From Mixia osmundae IAM 14324 (lineage: Eukaryota > Basidiomycota > Mixiomycetes > Mixiales > Mixiaceae): a DNA stretch of 64,000 bases. A program made the translations under genes and the position numbers. The notes under the pieces were generated by a model. The model did no database searches and was not told where the DNA came from. It saw only the letters and a program-made list of their open reading frames with translations. Numbering within the stretch: position 1 is the first letter of the stretch; each line of letters begins with the position of its first letter. Shown one piece after another: positions 19,776-33,090 of the stretch. The stretch lies in assembly GCF_000708205.1 (NCBI RefSeq), contig NW_014575561.1, positions 173-64,172 on the forward strand, given 5' to 3'.

Positions 19776-21717
19776 TCAGCGAGCCTTAGTCTCTCGTAGC
19801 GCGCTTTCTAGATCCGCACTGATCTCCTCAGTCCGATGACAGATGGTCTTCAGCCAGTAGGGTGAAAAGAGGACAGTGGCGTGATCGAGATGTTCCATCT
19901 CGACACAGTCGATGCCTGTCTTGTCGCAGTATTGTTTGACGAGATCAGCTGGCACGATACAATCGTTGCAGGAGACATAGACGGTCACATATTGCTTGTC
20001 GGGCAGTGTCGGTCCGTAGACGTGATTCTTGTTGGCCTCTGTGCGTTCGTGGGTGATATATTGTGGGGGTATAGGTGGAGGTGGTCTGACGTGAGTGGGA
20101 GCGAACAGCATCGAATCGGAAAATTCGAGATGCCTGCCCATGAAGTGACCCATGGCGCGCTCTTTGGCGAAATATTCAAAGAAGATCGAGGCCGCCGTGC
20201 GTGGGTTCTGACGGAAGAAGTTGCGACAGCAATGGGCTCTGTGGAGCACGATGCTGGAAGGATCGACCAGCACAGCGCCTGCACACAGCTCAGGCGCGTC
20301 GTGTCTGAGCCAGGCAAGCGGCACGGAGCCTGACGATCGGAGGATGAGCTCAGATGGAGAGAGCATGCGGAGAACTGACCGAGCGAATGGCCCACCATGA
20401 TGCTCTGCTTGAAGCCGCGAGCAGCAAGCATTGCTTTGACGGCGAGCGCGGTCTGCCGCCTCACGATGATCAAGCCGGGCCAATGCAGTCTCATCATGAC
20501 GTATGGGAATTCGGGAATGAAGACCGGTCTGCCGGTGATCCTCGCGAGCATGATGATGAATGCAAGTGGACCATACGTTCCACTCATGCCTGCAGGAGCT
20601 CGCTGGCGATCAGCACTGGCCAATCTGATGCGGACAAGAGCGCACCGTGCATGTACACGATTGGCAAAGCATTCTCCTTTCCCTTTGCACCTGGATAATA
20701 CCAATAGCCAACCCGCTTGGCCAGATTCTTGTCGGAGATCTCTTGCTCAGTCCTGGGCTCCGGCAGACGTGCTCTCGCATCGGCCGACAGCGATCTTCTC
20801 ATGAAGACAGGCGGCAGCATCAGGCCAGATGCTTGACCGTAGTGACGAAAGCCGCAGAGCCACATGATGAGATCACCGCCTTGAGCGAGTAGTGAAGTAC
20901 ATGCATAGAACAGGAGAGGACAATGTCGCGTACGGAAGCGATCAAAGTAAGGCTTGAACGAGGTGACTTTGCCCGAGCGGCCTGTCTGAAAGGTATAGTT
21001 GGGCGGCTGCATGCCCGAGGCGAGGTAGATCACCATGCTGTCGAGCTCCTCGGAAAGCTGGTCGTCTTTGCGCAGCTCTGTCAGGGTGCGATTGAAGAAC
21101 ATCGCGCTGAGCCATTCTGCGACATCGTCATGGCCCACGTCCTCCTTCTCGGCTCCTACGCGGGGGTGTTCGATCTCACGAACGTACGCGTGATGGTCCT
21201 CGTTGCGCCAGTCACGAGCTCTGAAGCGGCCGTTGCCTTGCGTGCTCGCATCGTCCTTTGTCGCTCGACCGGCCTCCTCGTTGGAGCCTGACGCGCCTTC
21301 GTCAGAGTGTTCGCTCGGCTTGGACTCGCTGGACGGTAGGACGTTATGCTTGTAGGTGAACCAGCTTGCGAGGAAGCCGTTCCAAGTATCTTCCTCCGCT
21401 CCCGCCACCTTTCTGACAAGCTCCCATCGCTCCTCTTGTGATAGAGCTGGAGCGCCTCTGCCGCTGTGCTCGACCCAGTAGCGCACTGCCCGGTCTGTGA
21501 ACCAGAAGCCGACCTCCGATGCAGCATAGACATTGAATGTCCAGGCCAAGCGAGGATGTGCAATCGTCCAGTGAGGAGCGACAAGGGCCAGGAACGGCGC
21601 TGGCCAGGTATACTTGAGCGTGAAGCCGACGACGAGGAAAGCGAGCGGTGCGATGAGAGTTAGGAAGCCAATCGCTATCCTGAGCGCTATACGGATCGAC
21701 AACCAGTCGGGGAACAT
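19776..21717 (-). CDS. Membrane-associated alpha/beta hydrolase
   Basis: Exons 21717-20646, 20589-20380 and 20329-19776 encode about 611 residues. Two hydrophobic segments near the N-terminus (IAIGFLTLIAPLAFLVVGF and a following one) suggest membrane association. The hydrolase core begins at LPIVYMHG, interrupted by a 56-nt intron, and continues GPLAFIIML, GRPVFIPEFPYVMMRLHW and the nucleophile elbow GHSLGSVPLAW, created by splicing across the second intron (50 nt). A late HLDHATVLFSPYW supplies a candidate catalytic His. Basidiomycetes have several proteins with this layout. The substrate is unknown; a lipase or esterase role is inference from the GxSxG elbow. Confidence 0.85.
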
Positions 21718-22005
21718 GCTGTCTCACCTGGAATTTGCGCCAGCTACGGCAAGCGGCAACCTTTCAACACCGAGCGCGCGCAGAGAACGCAAAGAAGTGC
21801 GGCGACTCAGCTAGCTCAGCTCCTCGCCGACCGCCACGCATCATGTGTAGTCAGATTGCATTCTGCGCGCGCTCCACACCTGACGAAGAGTGTGGCAGCA
21901 GGTATAAGGGGTGATGACTATGCAGCTAGAGCTGCAACGCAGCGAGCTAGCCGCCGGATGAGCCACATCGATGCCCCTCTGCGCAAGTCCTGCCCGTCGA
22001 CAGAG

Positions 22006-24539
22006 CTACGCTTGGGCGGTGACTGCACCTGACCTAGCCATGGAGGGCGTGTTCATCAATTCGGAACGCTTGGCGAAGCGCTTCTCGAGTCGCGGTAGCG
22101 CTGCCAGGTCGAGCTCTGTCACGTTGCTCTTACGTAATGCCAGTAGTCCCCATTGGAGGATCTGCTCGATCATGTTCCGGTAAGAATTAGCAGTCAGTCG
22201 GTCGGCAAAGACGAGAGGCAGCCGCAGGCTGAGCCAGAGATAGAGCGTCAGGCAGGCATGTAAATTTTCCATGATGACAGTATTGTCACTGTTCATAACT
22301 GTCCGGATGTCCGAAGCAGTGAGACCGACCGTCTTTGCAACGTCAAAGACAGGCCGCGAGCTATCACTGCAATCGACGGAGAGCAGCTCGAAGATTTCGG
22401 CGAGCGCGTCTTGTAGCCCGCTTTGAGCGATATAGTCGCGCACCAAGAGCGTCCGGACATTGGCGACGGAGGTCACAAAGATGCGAAAGGCATCTTCCGC
22501 TCGTCGCTTCGGTACCGGCGCAAGCAGGCAGACGCGTCTTTCGCGAGGCGTGAGGAGACTTGTGTCGACGTTGTCCAGCATTTTCAGATTTCCAGGGGCC
22601 TTGCGAGGCGTCGAAAGATGCGGCCTGAAGAGTGTCAAGTCCAGTGTGAGTTGCTCGAGCTCGGCCGTATCGTGGTCCTCGGGGAAGAGGAGCTTGAGTC
22701 GATCTACATGTTTCCCGCCTGGGCCCCAGATGGCCACATGAAGTCGACGAGCAGGCGCGTTGATGGCAGTCTCCAGAAAGGGCAGATCATCTGATCTAAG
22801 CGTTGTGACGAAGCCTTGGCTCTTCTCAGGCGGATCGACTGGACGGCCTTCGACCAAAAACTGCTTTCCGTATCTGCCGGCACGGCCAGCGATCTGCTTC
22901 GTCAAGGGCACGTTGAGCGGTATCGCTCGTTCACCATCCCATTTTTCCATGGCAGAGAAGATCATCCTTCGAACGTGGCTGTGTGCAAGTGAGCTTGATG
23001 AGCATCGAGTGGGGATCATGAGACGCACAGATTGAGACCCATGCCGAGCGCATCGCTTCCAATCATGATGTCGACTTCGCCGTCGTTGAAGCTCTTTGCC
23101 TGACTCGTTCTGACTTCTGGGGGCAGGCCGCCGTAAGCGACAGCTACTCGAAGATTTGTGTCGCGCTCAATATCTCGCTTGAGCTGGAAGATGCGCTTGC
23201 GCGAAAAGGCCACGAGACAGTCACCACGCTCGAGCTGCTTGAGCGAACCGAGCGCTTTTTTGCTGAGTGTCAGTGGGGACAGTCGGTCGTACTCGTGCAG
23301 CACGACGTTGTCGCCACACTGGCGGGCAATCTTGTAGATGAGGCCGACCGCACTAGGCTCGCCGCAGACATGCACGTTGCGTGCCTGTAAGTTGATAAGA
23401 GCCCCGGTCCAGGCTGCCCCACGATCGTGCAACGCCATCAGCTGGATTTCGTCGATGACGGTAACGTCCATCAATTTCTTGATGGGTACCATCTCAATCG
23501 TGCAGCTCACGAGGCCGGCTTCGGGCGAGACCTGGCGGATGTCTTCGCCCGTGATGAGATTACACTGCAGCGATTGACCTCGCTTGCCCTTGATGTCGCC
23601 CGAGTTGAATCGATGAAAGACTTCGTGAGCGAGCATGCGGAGTGGGCCAGCGTAGGCGCCATTGTCGCTGTCGGCGAGTGCCCTAAGGGCATTGTGGGTC
23701 TTGCCAGAGTTTGTCGGCCCAACATGAACATGGATCGTGCGCGGGATCGCTCTGGCAGATCTGTCCAAGAGGGCGTCTCGCTGATCGAAGATCTTGGCGA
23801 GCTGTGACAATCTTGACGGCATGAGCTCGCTCGGCGAAGGCATGGCGATGTCTTCGCCGCGTGCTCGTGCGGCTTGCATGGCGGGCGTGAAGGCATCTGC
23901 TTTGCGCACGACAGGCTCTTGCGCGGCTGCCCAGGGCAGAAAGGTTCGAAAGATGATGACGTCCAGCGTCTCTGTGTCCTCTGAGGCGGTTGTGTTGTTG
24001 TCCAACAAGTCTCTGAGGCATTCCAGATCGAATCCGTGTCCCAGTCGGCCTTCGAGGATCTCGCGCGTCGAGATTTGGCTCGGATCGAGGGGCGAGGGTG
24101 AACAGTCTGCTTGGCGTATGTCGGGCAGAACGAGGGCGACCCATCTCTGGGCGTAGTCATGAAGCATGACGGGATCCAGTTTGAGCCTCTTTGCCCACGA
24201 TCGACACATGACAGCTCCAGAATCTGTCGAGGCAAAAATTCGCAGTCGAGCGCAGAGTAGCTTGTGGATTCTGTCTAGCGTGTAGCGATACGAGTTCTGA
24301 AAGTCGTCCTTGGAGAGATAGACGGGCTTGTACATCTGTCGTTTGCTTTGCCCATCTTTGCCTGGCCGGATTTTCCTGCCTGGCGTCGCTTGTCTGCTCC
24401 GTCCGACGCTTGAATGCAACGATCTGTGATCTGCCTGTACCGGACGTCTGCGAGCGCATTCTGCCTGAACCGCCCGACTGAGTGATAGAAGAGCATCGCA
24501 TTGTCGTCTCTGCGTCGAGCGACAGCATCGTGCGAGCAT
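22006..24539 (-). CDS. SUV3: Mitochondrial RNA helicase Suv3
   Basis: Two exons (24539-23029 and 22978-22006, 50-nt intron) give about 827 residues. The core has HVGPTNSGKTHNAL (Walker A), YAGPLRMLAHEVF, LITGEDIR, VIDEIQLM (DExH), HVCGEPSA, VAYGGLPPEVR, IGSDALGMGLNLHVRRMIF across the junction, and QIAGRAGRYG. The C-terminal Suv3 domain continues through LPLVFADRL. The Arg-rich N-terminus is a likely mitochondrial presequence. In yeast, Suv3 and the exonuclease Dss1 form the mitochondrial degradosome. The start lies 119 bp from the divergent DCAF4-like gene, so they share a promoter region. Confidence 0.96.
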
Positions 24540-24658
24540 GCAAATCTCGCTTTATCAAGAGCTTGGTACTTTCGATCGCTGCCGGTGACGCACGTGACGC
24601 GGTGAGCGATTCGGCGGATGGTGCACGGTGTATCCACGTGACAGGTGGGCATCGATGT

Positions 24659-25957
24659 ATGAACTTGCCCGGCTACTACTACGATGCGAGGTTCGTGCGA
24701 TGCCGACTATGCCCGTCATCGAGGAGCTCATCCTACCACACATGATCCTTCAGCAAGAAACGATACTTCAAGACAGATTCTCATCGACATAAGCCTGTAC
24801 AATCTCTTCTACCTTTGCTCAGCCAGCCGGATGGCCATGCTGAGTCGCCGGCTTCAAGGCTTCCCAGTCGCAATCACAGAACTGCCGGCCCAGTCACACT
24901 GCGCGACTTCGAGCGAGCAAGACACGAATTGCTCCTAGGCACCTTTGCCGCTCGTGCTGTTCAGGTCGAGTCGCGAGAGCCCGAGTGCCTCTTTGTCGAC
25001 GAGAACATCACCCAGATTTCCGCCGTCCCGGGCCGCAAAGAGCTCAGGCTGGGTGGGACGGCAGGATCAATCTGCTTTGCCAGTCTCAAGCCGCCGAGCC
25101 AGTGGGCTCGTGAGAACCTACCGAGCAATGTGGATCCCTTTCGGACAGAATGGCTGCTCGGTTCCACCATCTCGAGTCTGAAGCTCCACGGCAATCGCTT
25201 CCTCGCAACCTCGCTCGGCTCGCCCGCCAAGGCTCTCTTTGCCGTCGCACACGACCCGGCCGAGGATGCCACGACGCCCGTGAGCGAGGCGAGCATCACG
25301 TTCAGTCCAGCAAAGACCTCGCTCTGGACAGGCAGCCTCTCACCTGACATCATTGCGCTTGGTTGCGACGACAAGGTACTCGTTTCGCGGGATCCTTTGC
25401 GAGGACCAAACGAGATGGACAGCATCGCTACGGGATCTGCCGTCTTTGCGCTCGAGCAACATCGCTCGCTGCTCTTTGCCGGTTTGCGATCCGGCAAAGT
25501 GAATCTGATCGACATGCGCTCGTCACAGACTGCAGCACTGAAAGCCAAGAGCAGCAATCACAGCCCGATTACCTCGCTCAGGCTCGTACGCGAGTTTGAG
25601 TTGCTTGTTGTTGGCATGAAGGGTGATGTCGAAATGCTCGACACTCGCTTCATACAGTCTCAAAGGCCACTCATGACGCTTGAGGGCCATATCAATCATT
25701 ACATGAGAGATCTGGGCTGCGACATCTACAACGACGAGATCCTCGCACTGGCCGGTCAAGACGCTCAAGTCAGGCTCTGGTCACTGCGAACGGGCAAGCA
25801 GGAGATCGGTGGCCAGCTCGGTGGCCTGACGCAACGTCAATTCGAGGAGCCAATCAAAGCACTGGCATTCGTAGACGATCCGCCCTCGCTCTGGGTCTCT
25901 CAGCTCTCTGCACTCTCAAGATGGGAGATCACAGCAAGCGCTAGCACAATCGGCTGA
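24659..25957 (+). CDS. DCAF4-like WD-repeat protein
   Basis: A 32-nt first exon (24659-24690, MNLPGYYYDA) joins over a 63-nt intron to 24754-25957, creating YYYDASKKRYFK. This is the N-terminal signature of DCAF4 homologues (YYYD...RYFK). The total is about 411 residues. The rest forms a degenerate WD propeller: VNLIDMRSS, DVEMLDTRF, LTLEGHINHYMRDLGCDIYND and AGQDAQVRLWSLRTGK. DCAF4 proteins are substrate receptors for CUL4-DDB1 ubiquitin ligases; whether that holds here is inference. Confidence 0.82.
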
Positions 25958-26729
25958 TGCAAGGAAATGAAGGTTCAGGCAATGCCACTCACTCCGACGA
26001 GCGGACTTTCGGGCGACTTTCGAATTCGCGCATTCAGTGCATGCCGGCGTTGCTCTTTACCTGACCAAGGAATTTTGCCGTATACTTTGTTGCGGTTCTC
26101 CTTGCGACAGCCACGGCCATGACTACTGCGACAAGATATACAAAATCTCTTGTGCTGTGACGCAAGCAAATCGCGCAAGACGCGCCACTTCATATTGATG
26201 GCTATAGATGTAAGCTGGTGGAAGAATGTGCTCGCCCAACTTGGAAACTCCGTCGAGCGCTGCACAAAGCAGATGCAAATAGGTATCTTTCTGATCAAAG
26301 GCGTCAAGCGGCGGCTGCCTGGCCACATCCAGACGTGAAGTAGAACAGGCTATCTCTTGCACGATTGATCCCTGCCTGGAAGGAAGGGTTGCGTCGCTCA
26401 GGCTGGCTCAATGGGACTGCTCGCTCAGGGCGCAGACGATGCAAAATTGTTTGCCGTGGATCTGGAATCTGTCCGACTGCAGATCATAGACATTTGCCGC
26501 AGCATCGGAATAAGCTTGTCATCGCGGAGAATCTGCCATCAGGATAGGGCTCGAGCCTTGAGATTGATCAGCCCGAGCCCAGGAAAAAAGTCGCGATGGT
26601 CGCGCGGTCGCGCAATATAAATTGATCAAGCCGGCATCTGGCCTCGAGCGCAAGGACGCTATCGTCTGAGCAGCGCCCGCTACGAACACATCAGCTTCAG
26701 CAGCCCGACAGAATATACAGCTCCCGACC
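25958..26729. other. Intergenic stretch, nothing recognised
   Basis: About 770 bp between the DCAF4-like gene and the DUF2408 gene. Open frames here are short, unrelated to known families and lack intron-supported extension. No tRNA or repeat is apparent. It probably contains the DUF2408 promoter and 5' leader. Confidence 0.5.
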
Positions 26730-28613
26730 ATGCCTGTGCCCTCGGAGGAGTTGCCCATCCTCGAAGCGCTCGTCAAGTCAGTCAACATGCTTCGGCAGCA
26801 TCGCAGGAGCTCACGCGGTCACGCTCGTGCGATGACAGCATCAGAAATAGATTGACAGCTCTCAAGAAAGACAGGTCAGAGTACGTGCGCGCTCAGGATG
26901 TCCTCAACATCTTCTCGGCCGTCATCAAGCAAGGTCGGTGGCCCAGGGTAGGCTCTCCACCGTGTGCTGACGGAGCCGTCATCAGTCACCAAGCTGAACG
27001 ATTTGCGCGACACCCGAGATGCCAAATCGGCAGCGGCAGATTCGTCGACGACCAGCAGCGGATCCCCATCCTCCGCGTCAGCGCCTGCCGACTTTCTCGA
27101 GCCAGACCAAGCCAATAGGCTAGATACAACACTCAACGACGTTTTCCAGCTCCTCTCGCTCTTCTTTCTCACCATCGGCAAGTCGCGCGAATCACCGGCA
27201 TCTTACTGTCAGCTGGCGACCATGAAGGTTTGCGACTCGTACTCCAGACGATCATCATCGTCTGAAAGCGGGCTTGTTTGGACAGCAACTTCTCGACCAC
27301 ATGAACGAGAGCGGCATCTACACGGAGAACGATCTCGCACCCTTTCAGACACGCCTGACTGAGCTGCGAGAGATCATCGTCAGCTCGGACAATCCGGCCG
27401 CGCTGACCAAGCTGCTTCTCAAGAAGCACAATGACTGCCGTACGATATCATACTGTCGTTCGCGATCTGCTCGAGAGCTCATCATTGCCGCAGAGAAAAT
27501 GGTCGATGTCCTCGTCAAAGGCCTTTCACGGCTGAGCCACGAGCTCGTGCCTATACATCAGCGTCTGATAACCATCAGGAGGCAGCTTGCCGCAATATAC
27601 TCCAAGCCGACAGCCAAGATGAACAAGGCCGACATTGAAGTTCTCAAGGAGGAGCTGCGGACGATAGACTCGTTCGTTTCTTACCGTTCATCGGCAGGTC
27701 GTTGTCTGATCGATGAGCGCAGAAAGCGCGTCGACGGCAAATTCCTAGGGCCGGGCGGCTCATCTGTCCCGGAGGGTCAAGCACTGTTGGCGGGCATCTT
27801 GTCCAATAACTTTGATCTCTGCGAAGAGATCGCAGCAAGGGGCGAGGACGTCGCGCCGCCGCTCAAATTGATCTATGATCGTCTGAGCGAGATGCGAGCT
27901 CAGCTCGAGCGACTCACTCTCACGCATCGATGGACACTACGCGAGACAGCAAGTCGCCGCACATTTGTGGCCCGAGTTTGCTGACCATTGGATCCCAGGA
28001 TCTTTACAATTATCAAATATCACTTCAAGAGATCGACAGCATGCGGGTTGACGGTCGGTTTGTCGACAGCGAGGGCAACAAGCCGGACGGTCAGCTGGTG
28101 TGTACTCTGACCATCGACTGGCTTCGTACTGACCGCGAGCAGGTCCTGCTCTATCTGCTGCGACGATGCTATGGCCTCATCTACCGACTCATGGCGTCCT
28201 CTGAGCCGATAGCAGAGGAGCTCATGCCGATAGCAAACAAATTGTCGACCGTCAAACGTGTAAGCTGCGCATTGTCACGCCCCCCGTCGATGCTTACAGT
28301 CCACAGTGTCTTACGGAGCTGTCACGGTATGGCGGTCCCTACTCCACTCGCGACCTGTATCCGTACCAGCTCGCGCTTTCACAGGTACGTGGACGCGGCT
28401 TGAGATTGTCATATCTGAACACTCTCTTATGGTAATCCGCAGATTGACGCTATTCGGGTCGACGGCAAGTTCATGGGCGCCAGTGGAGACGTACCAGAAG
28501 GCCAAGCAATATTGCACGCAACAATGTCGGAATGCCACGAGATCATTCAGTCGCTCAAGGAAGAGATGGAGCAACAGCAGGGGGAAGAAGAGAGAGGCGT
28601 GCTTAGCTCCTGA
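26730..28613 (+). CDS. DUF2408 family protein
   Basis: Seven exons (26730-26776, 26851-26933, 26986-27227, 27286-27948, 27999-28259, 28307-28384, 28443-28613) join in frame to about 514 residues. The product reads LTALKKDRSEYVRAQDVLN, VTKLNDLRDTRD, QLATMKQLLDHMNESG, NFDLCEEI, RETDLYNYQISLQEIDSMRV and YPYQLALSQIDAIRVDGKF. These are DUF2408 (PF10303) blocks found in fungal proteins of unknown function. The intron 27949-27998 has a GC donor (ACA|GCAAGT); it must be removed because the frame closes otherwise. No membrane segment or known catalytic motif. The last 20 residues are Gln/Glu-rich. Confidence 0.88.
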
Positions 28614-28786
28614 ACGCACTTTTGTACAAGCATCAACAACAAAATCGTGTGTACCGTCATTCATGAGCGGACGTTGTCAAACATCCGTCGGAGCGCGCTG
28701 GGTGCAGAAGACGCGCTAGTTGCTCTCGGCTGATATTGATAGCTAAGCTCATAGAGCGCCTGTCCTATCGTCAATCCCCGCGCGAC

Positions 28787-31700
28787 CTAGACGAAGCTAT
28801 GACGCACATTGTCATTAAGGTCGAATATGGCGTCATTCATAACACGATTGGTTACGCCTTGATCCACTGCGAGCTCGGGTGCAAATTTGTGGCAGTCAAA
28901 TACAGTCGCAGCTGATTTCGCCATCTGCTGGAATTTCGTCCAGTTAATGAGCCCGCTGCGCATGTCGCTTTTGCCCTCATCGAGCCGAGCGAGATCTTGT
29001 AGATGACAGCCTCTGTCCAAGGAGCTCTTCAGTCACCATCACTGAGCGGCGTGCGTGGGCATACATGTACGGTATGACGAAGGGTCGAGATGTCGAGAGA
29101 GCCATGCGGTACGCGCTAAAAGAGCGCGTTGAGGACATGAGTCGGTTGAGACTCTTGAACTTTTTGAACAGAGGCCGATCCTTGATGAGATCGAGTGTAT
29201 TTTCGAGACGATAGAGCGGTTGACAGTTGAGCCCAGCCAGGAGTCCCATCAGGGCGTCGTAATTGTCAGTCTCGCGCAGGCGGACCGCGACGCCAATCAT
29301 CTTTTCCATCATCCGAGCCCTCATCTTTGCGCGAGGAAGGATCAGTATGACCGACGCCACCCTGAAGCACAGTAAGGACGGCGCGGATCTCTGAGGTGTG
29401 CACGCACCAATTGGACAAGTGATTGACCCATGAAATCGCTCGTGTGACTGGATTATTTGCTGCTCGCAGCCTGGACCCGCTCGGATCTGTAGGGTTGCGT
29501 GGAGCAAGTATGTAACGAATGAGGTCACGAGACTGTGTAGGTATCAGCATCATCGATGCCATATGACGTGTCTGCGTTTGAGACTTACAGACATGACCAG
29601 ATACGCTCGCCAGGTAAGGCGAGAAATCTGCTCGGCTATTGCATCCTCTGTGTCGTTCAGAAGTGATATCGCAGTCGCCAGGAGATTGCTGCTCTGATGA
29701 ATGATCCGAGAGGTATCGGTTGATGGTCTGACGGAGAGCCGTGACGCGATGCTGCTTGCGTTCGCTGGGATCTGAGGCGGCGCGATAGCCTCTACGGCTT
29801 CTGGAACAGGACTCTCTACGGAAGGGTCTGGGCAGGCCCAATAATTATCGAGGTCATCCGCATCTTCAAGCTTACGCAGCATCGGCAATAGCTCTATTGC
29901 GTATCGGCTTACGTACGCCTGCAAAACCAGACCTTCCAGAAATGGCTTGATCAGCGCGCGGACGCGGACAGAAGTGAAATCGCCAGGGTAGTACTCGAGC
30001 CAATCGGCGAGCACGCTGCACAGCCGGGTATGAGCGTATCGGCTAAGAACAGGATCGCTTTTCAGGCGCGTCGAAACGAACTCGTATCGCTCAATAAGCT
30101 TTTTGAGGACGTGGGCCGGTGCAGCAAAGCGCCGATAGATGATCAAGAAGAGGACGACCTGCTGCTCATCTGTCCCGAATGTGAATACAGCTACTGCATT
30201 TGGTGAGGGACCCACCATTGCCAGTGACAGCTGCAAAGAGGAATTTGTCGATGACTTCGTCGGTGGAATGATACACGTCCGCAGCTACGCTCCTGCCGGA
30301 ATAACCACCTCTATGTGCGCGGATGAGCAGACGACTTATGTGCTCGACGAAGGCAATACGCACAAAATCGAATTGCCCTGCGTTGAGCTCCGTCGGTCTA
30401 TGAGGATTGAGCCGGCTGAGCTGGGAGCACCAGCCGATGACTTTGAGGACACACTAACGACACTGTGCCGAGAACGCGGCGTGCTTGCTTCACGGGAATC
30501 CTCCGATATGGACAGCCGACTCTCAAGGGAAGTAGTGCGATCCTGTGGTTCACCATTGACTGGAGCAGACTGTACAGTGCCTAGACCTAGATCGTTGCGC
30601 GGCGGACCCTGCCGGTCGACCGATTGGCGACGGAGATAGGCCGCTGGCGACGAATGGCGAGAATGTTCGGGGACGTCGCGTGGTTCCATCTCTGTCCAAG
30701 TGCGCGACTCGGCTTGGGCGCTCAGAGTTTTACTGCCTCGAGACGAGCTATCTGCGCCGACTTGCAGTCCGCGAGTCTCCAGAATTGAGCGTATGAGCCA
30801 ACCAAAGCTGTTTCGGGTCTTCTTCGACGGATCCGCAAGACCGCCGTCCAGCTGAACAATGCCCGCACCGTAGACTGTACACATTTCGGCAGCGCGCATG
30901 GGCAAAACTGCGTTTTGTGATTCGATAGGACTGGATTTACATGCGAGTACGATGAGATTGACACCTCCTCTGCGCCAGAAGGCATTGAGCAGTCCGCGCA
31001 AGCCCGTCAGTGCGCCGGGATTCGAGGCATCATAACAAAGCATGGCACCGTCGATTTGAGGTACAGCATTGGGCAGAGACAGACCGCTTGTGCTCATAGA
31101 GACATGCTCGTCAGTCAACTCGTAGACCTCGATGAGCCTGTTCTGTCCGCCGGCGATGACAGCGGCGGAATAGCATATGATGCCGCCAGGCTCTCCTCTG
31201 ATCTCCGTTCCCAGTGGTTTACGCAAGCCTCTGTGAATTATGGTCGTCTTGCCAACGCCTCGAGCGCCAATGACGGCGATCACAAAGTCGGCGTGTGAGC
31301 GTCGTTGCGGGGTATCCGATCCGAGTCGATCGCGATCTAAAGTGCTTTGCCAGTGGTGTTCGCCAGCAATTGAGCGCTCTGTGCTGCTCATGCTGGTACG
31401 ACTCGCGGTGCTCGCTGTCAAGGGAGGGGCGATCGACGATTGCTGAGGCTGTTCAGAAGTGATGAGAGCAGCGAGCATAGCGCGCTGCTGACTGGAGACC
31501 TGAGACGTGCTAGACGCCGGTTTGGCTGTCGATCGTTTCGTCGAAGCATCATGAATGGGCGGTAGCATGTGAGGCGATTTCGGTGGCGGCGAAGGAGCTT
31601 CCTCATCCTGTCTGAGCGACAGATCCGGTCCAGCAGCACGCAGTCTATGAGATCGAAGCCGATCAGTGAAGCTTGAGCCTGGGCTCGTCGGAGAAGCTCC

Positions 31701-32903
31701 GACTGATGGAAACGCGCGCTCCTCAGCTGATTCCAGAGGCGATAATTCTTCCTCTTGATTTGTTCTCGTCAACGTCTCTGATGATCTTCGATGTCGCGCT
31801 TGCATGATGTCGACGACATGATTCTCGCGCGGCAGAGAAGTTTCGAGCATGTCCTCGGACGTACTTTGCACGACAGACTGCGGTGCCTGTGAAATGAAAG
31901 CAGGCATGCTTTTGCGATCGGTGTAGTCGGTAGGATAAATCGACTTTTTCGCAGAAGTCATTTCGAGCGAAGTCGAGCGACTGTGCGGACTTTCTTCCGA
32001 GGTGGAAGGTGCATTTGGCAATAAGCTATGAGGCTCTGAGGTGACGGGATCTAGCTCTGGCTCGCCGAACATGGCTGCATGCAGCCGCTGGGAGGGTGAC
32101 AAGCTTGCTGTGATCGGCCTCGACGTCGTCTTTACCGGCGTCAGGAGGGTCGCAGGAACTGTCACAGCAGTAGGTGCGATAGGATCGGCGGCAAAGGATT
32201 GCTGTAGGACAGATTTGATGGCGCTCTGTCTCGAATCTGCAGCGCTGGGATGGTAGGTGGACTGCGCTGCGAGCACGCCAGTTGGGTGCGGCGAAGGAGT
32301 TGAACTCGGAGACGCGGTCATTGCGAATGGGCTCATAGCAGGTAGGGTAGGCAATTCTGCGGCTGCAATTCCGTCCGAATGGCTCGGACCGATGCCTGTG
32401 GTCCGTCTGCTGCCATTCGAACGGGTCGGCGTAGTCTGATTGGTAGGGAATGCTACTTGCACGGCTTGTCCATGGTCGTCCATGAGGCCAATCGTGCCGC
32501 TGTTGAGACTTTGACCGCTGACAGGCGGGCCAAGCGACTTGGCCAGACCAGCAGACTGGCCCAGCAAGGCCGGTTTGGGCGACAGGCTCGGATCACGATC
32601 GAGTGCTCGCAGAAGCTCATCAGGCATGAAGGTGTCCGCCTCCTTTGCACTCACAGTGTCCGGTAGAACAAGCCGGCGCTCCGAGTATTGCTGCCCGTGT
32701 TGGGCGTCGGAGGATGAGCTCGAGACTGCTTCCTTGCTGCTCTTGAAGGACTCCGAGCTACTCGACGAAGCCGTCATGGTGCCGGGGGCGGTCGCAAGGT
32801 CTGCTCGAGCATTGCCTTCTTGCAGCTGCACGCTCGCTGAAGTCGAGACCGCAGATGGCACGACGAGCGTCGAAGGGCGTCCCTTGCGCTTGAAGAAGTC
32901 CAT
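28787..32903 (-). CDS. Ras guanine-nucleotide exchange factor with a GTPase-like domain
   Basis: Six exons (32903-30364, 30310-30216, 30169-29589, 29532-29408, 29361-29065, 29012-28787) join in frame to about 1287 residues. Residues 1-520 are Ser/Thr/Pro-rich. A Ras-like P-loop domain follows: FVIAVIGARGVGKTTIIHRG, then IEVYELTDE and IDGAMLCYDASNPGAL. Its NKxD position reads ACKSS, so guanine specificity looks degraded. Then comes a RasGEF_N region (DEQQVVLFLIIYRRFAAPAHVL) and the catalytic CDC25 domain: ISRLTWRAYLVM, MMEKMIGVAVRLRETDNYDALMG and HLQDLARLDEGKSDM. It should activate Ras or a Rap/Rsr1-type GTPase at the plasma membrane. I see no sign of a frame break. Confidence 0.9.
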
Positions 32904-33090
32904 GCTGGTCTAACTGAGTAGCTCCATCATGCTCAGAGCCCACCCTGCCCCAATCCGTTGATGCTGATGGTACGCTTCTTGCCCATTCGTTGGCCGTCTC
33001 TTCGAGGCCCCGAGAACGCGACACGACACGAAGAGGAGGAATGCGCGGTCGCTCGACGCTTGGCAGTGACATGTTCGTGTACAACAAGGG

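Noticed and set aside
20584-20645. Apparent frameshift between the two halves of the alpha/beta hydrolase
   Set aside because: A 56-nt GT-AG intron (20590-20645) joins the halves exactly at VYMHG, so the gene is intact.
24785-24830. Possible 30-nt intron in the DCAF4-like gene
   Set aside because: The segment is a multiple of three, open, and reads through without harm, so no intron is needed.
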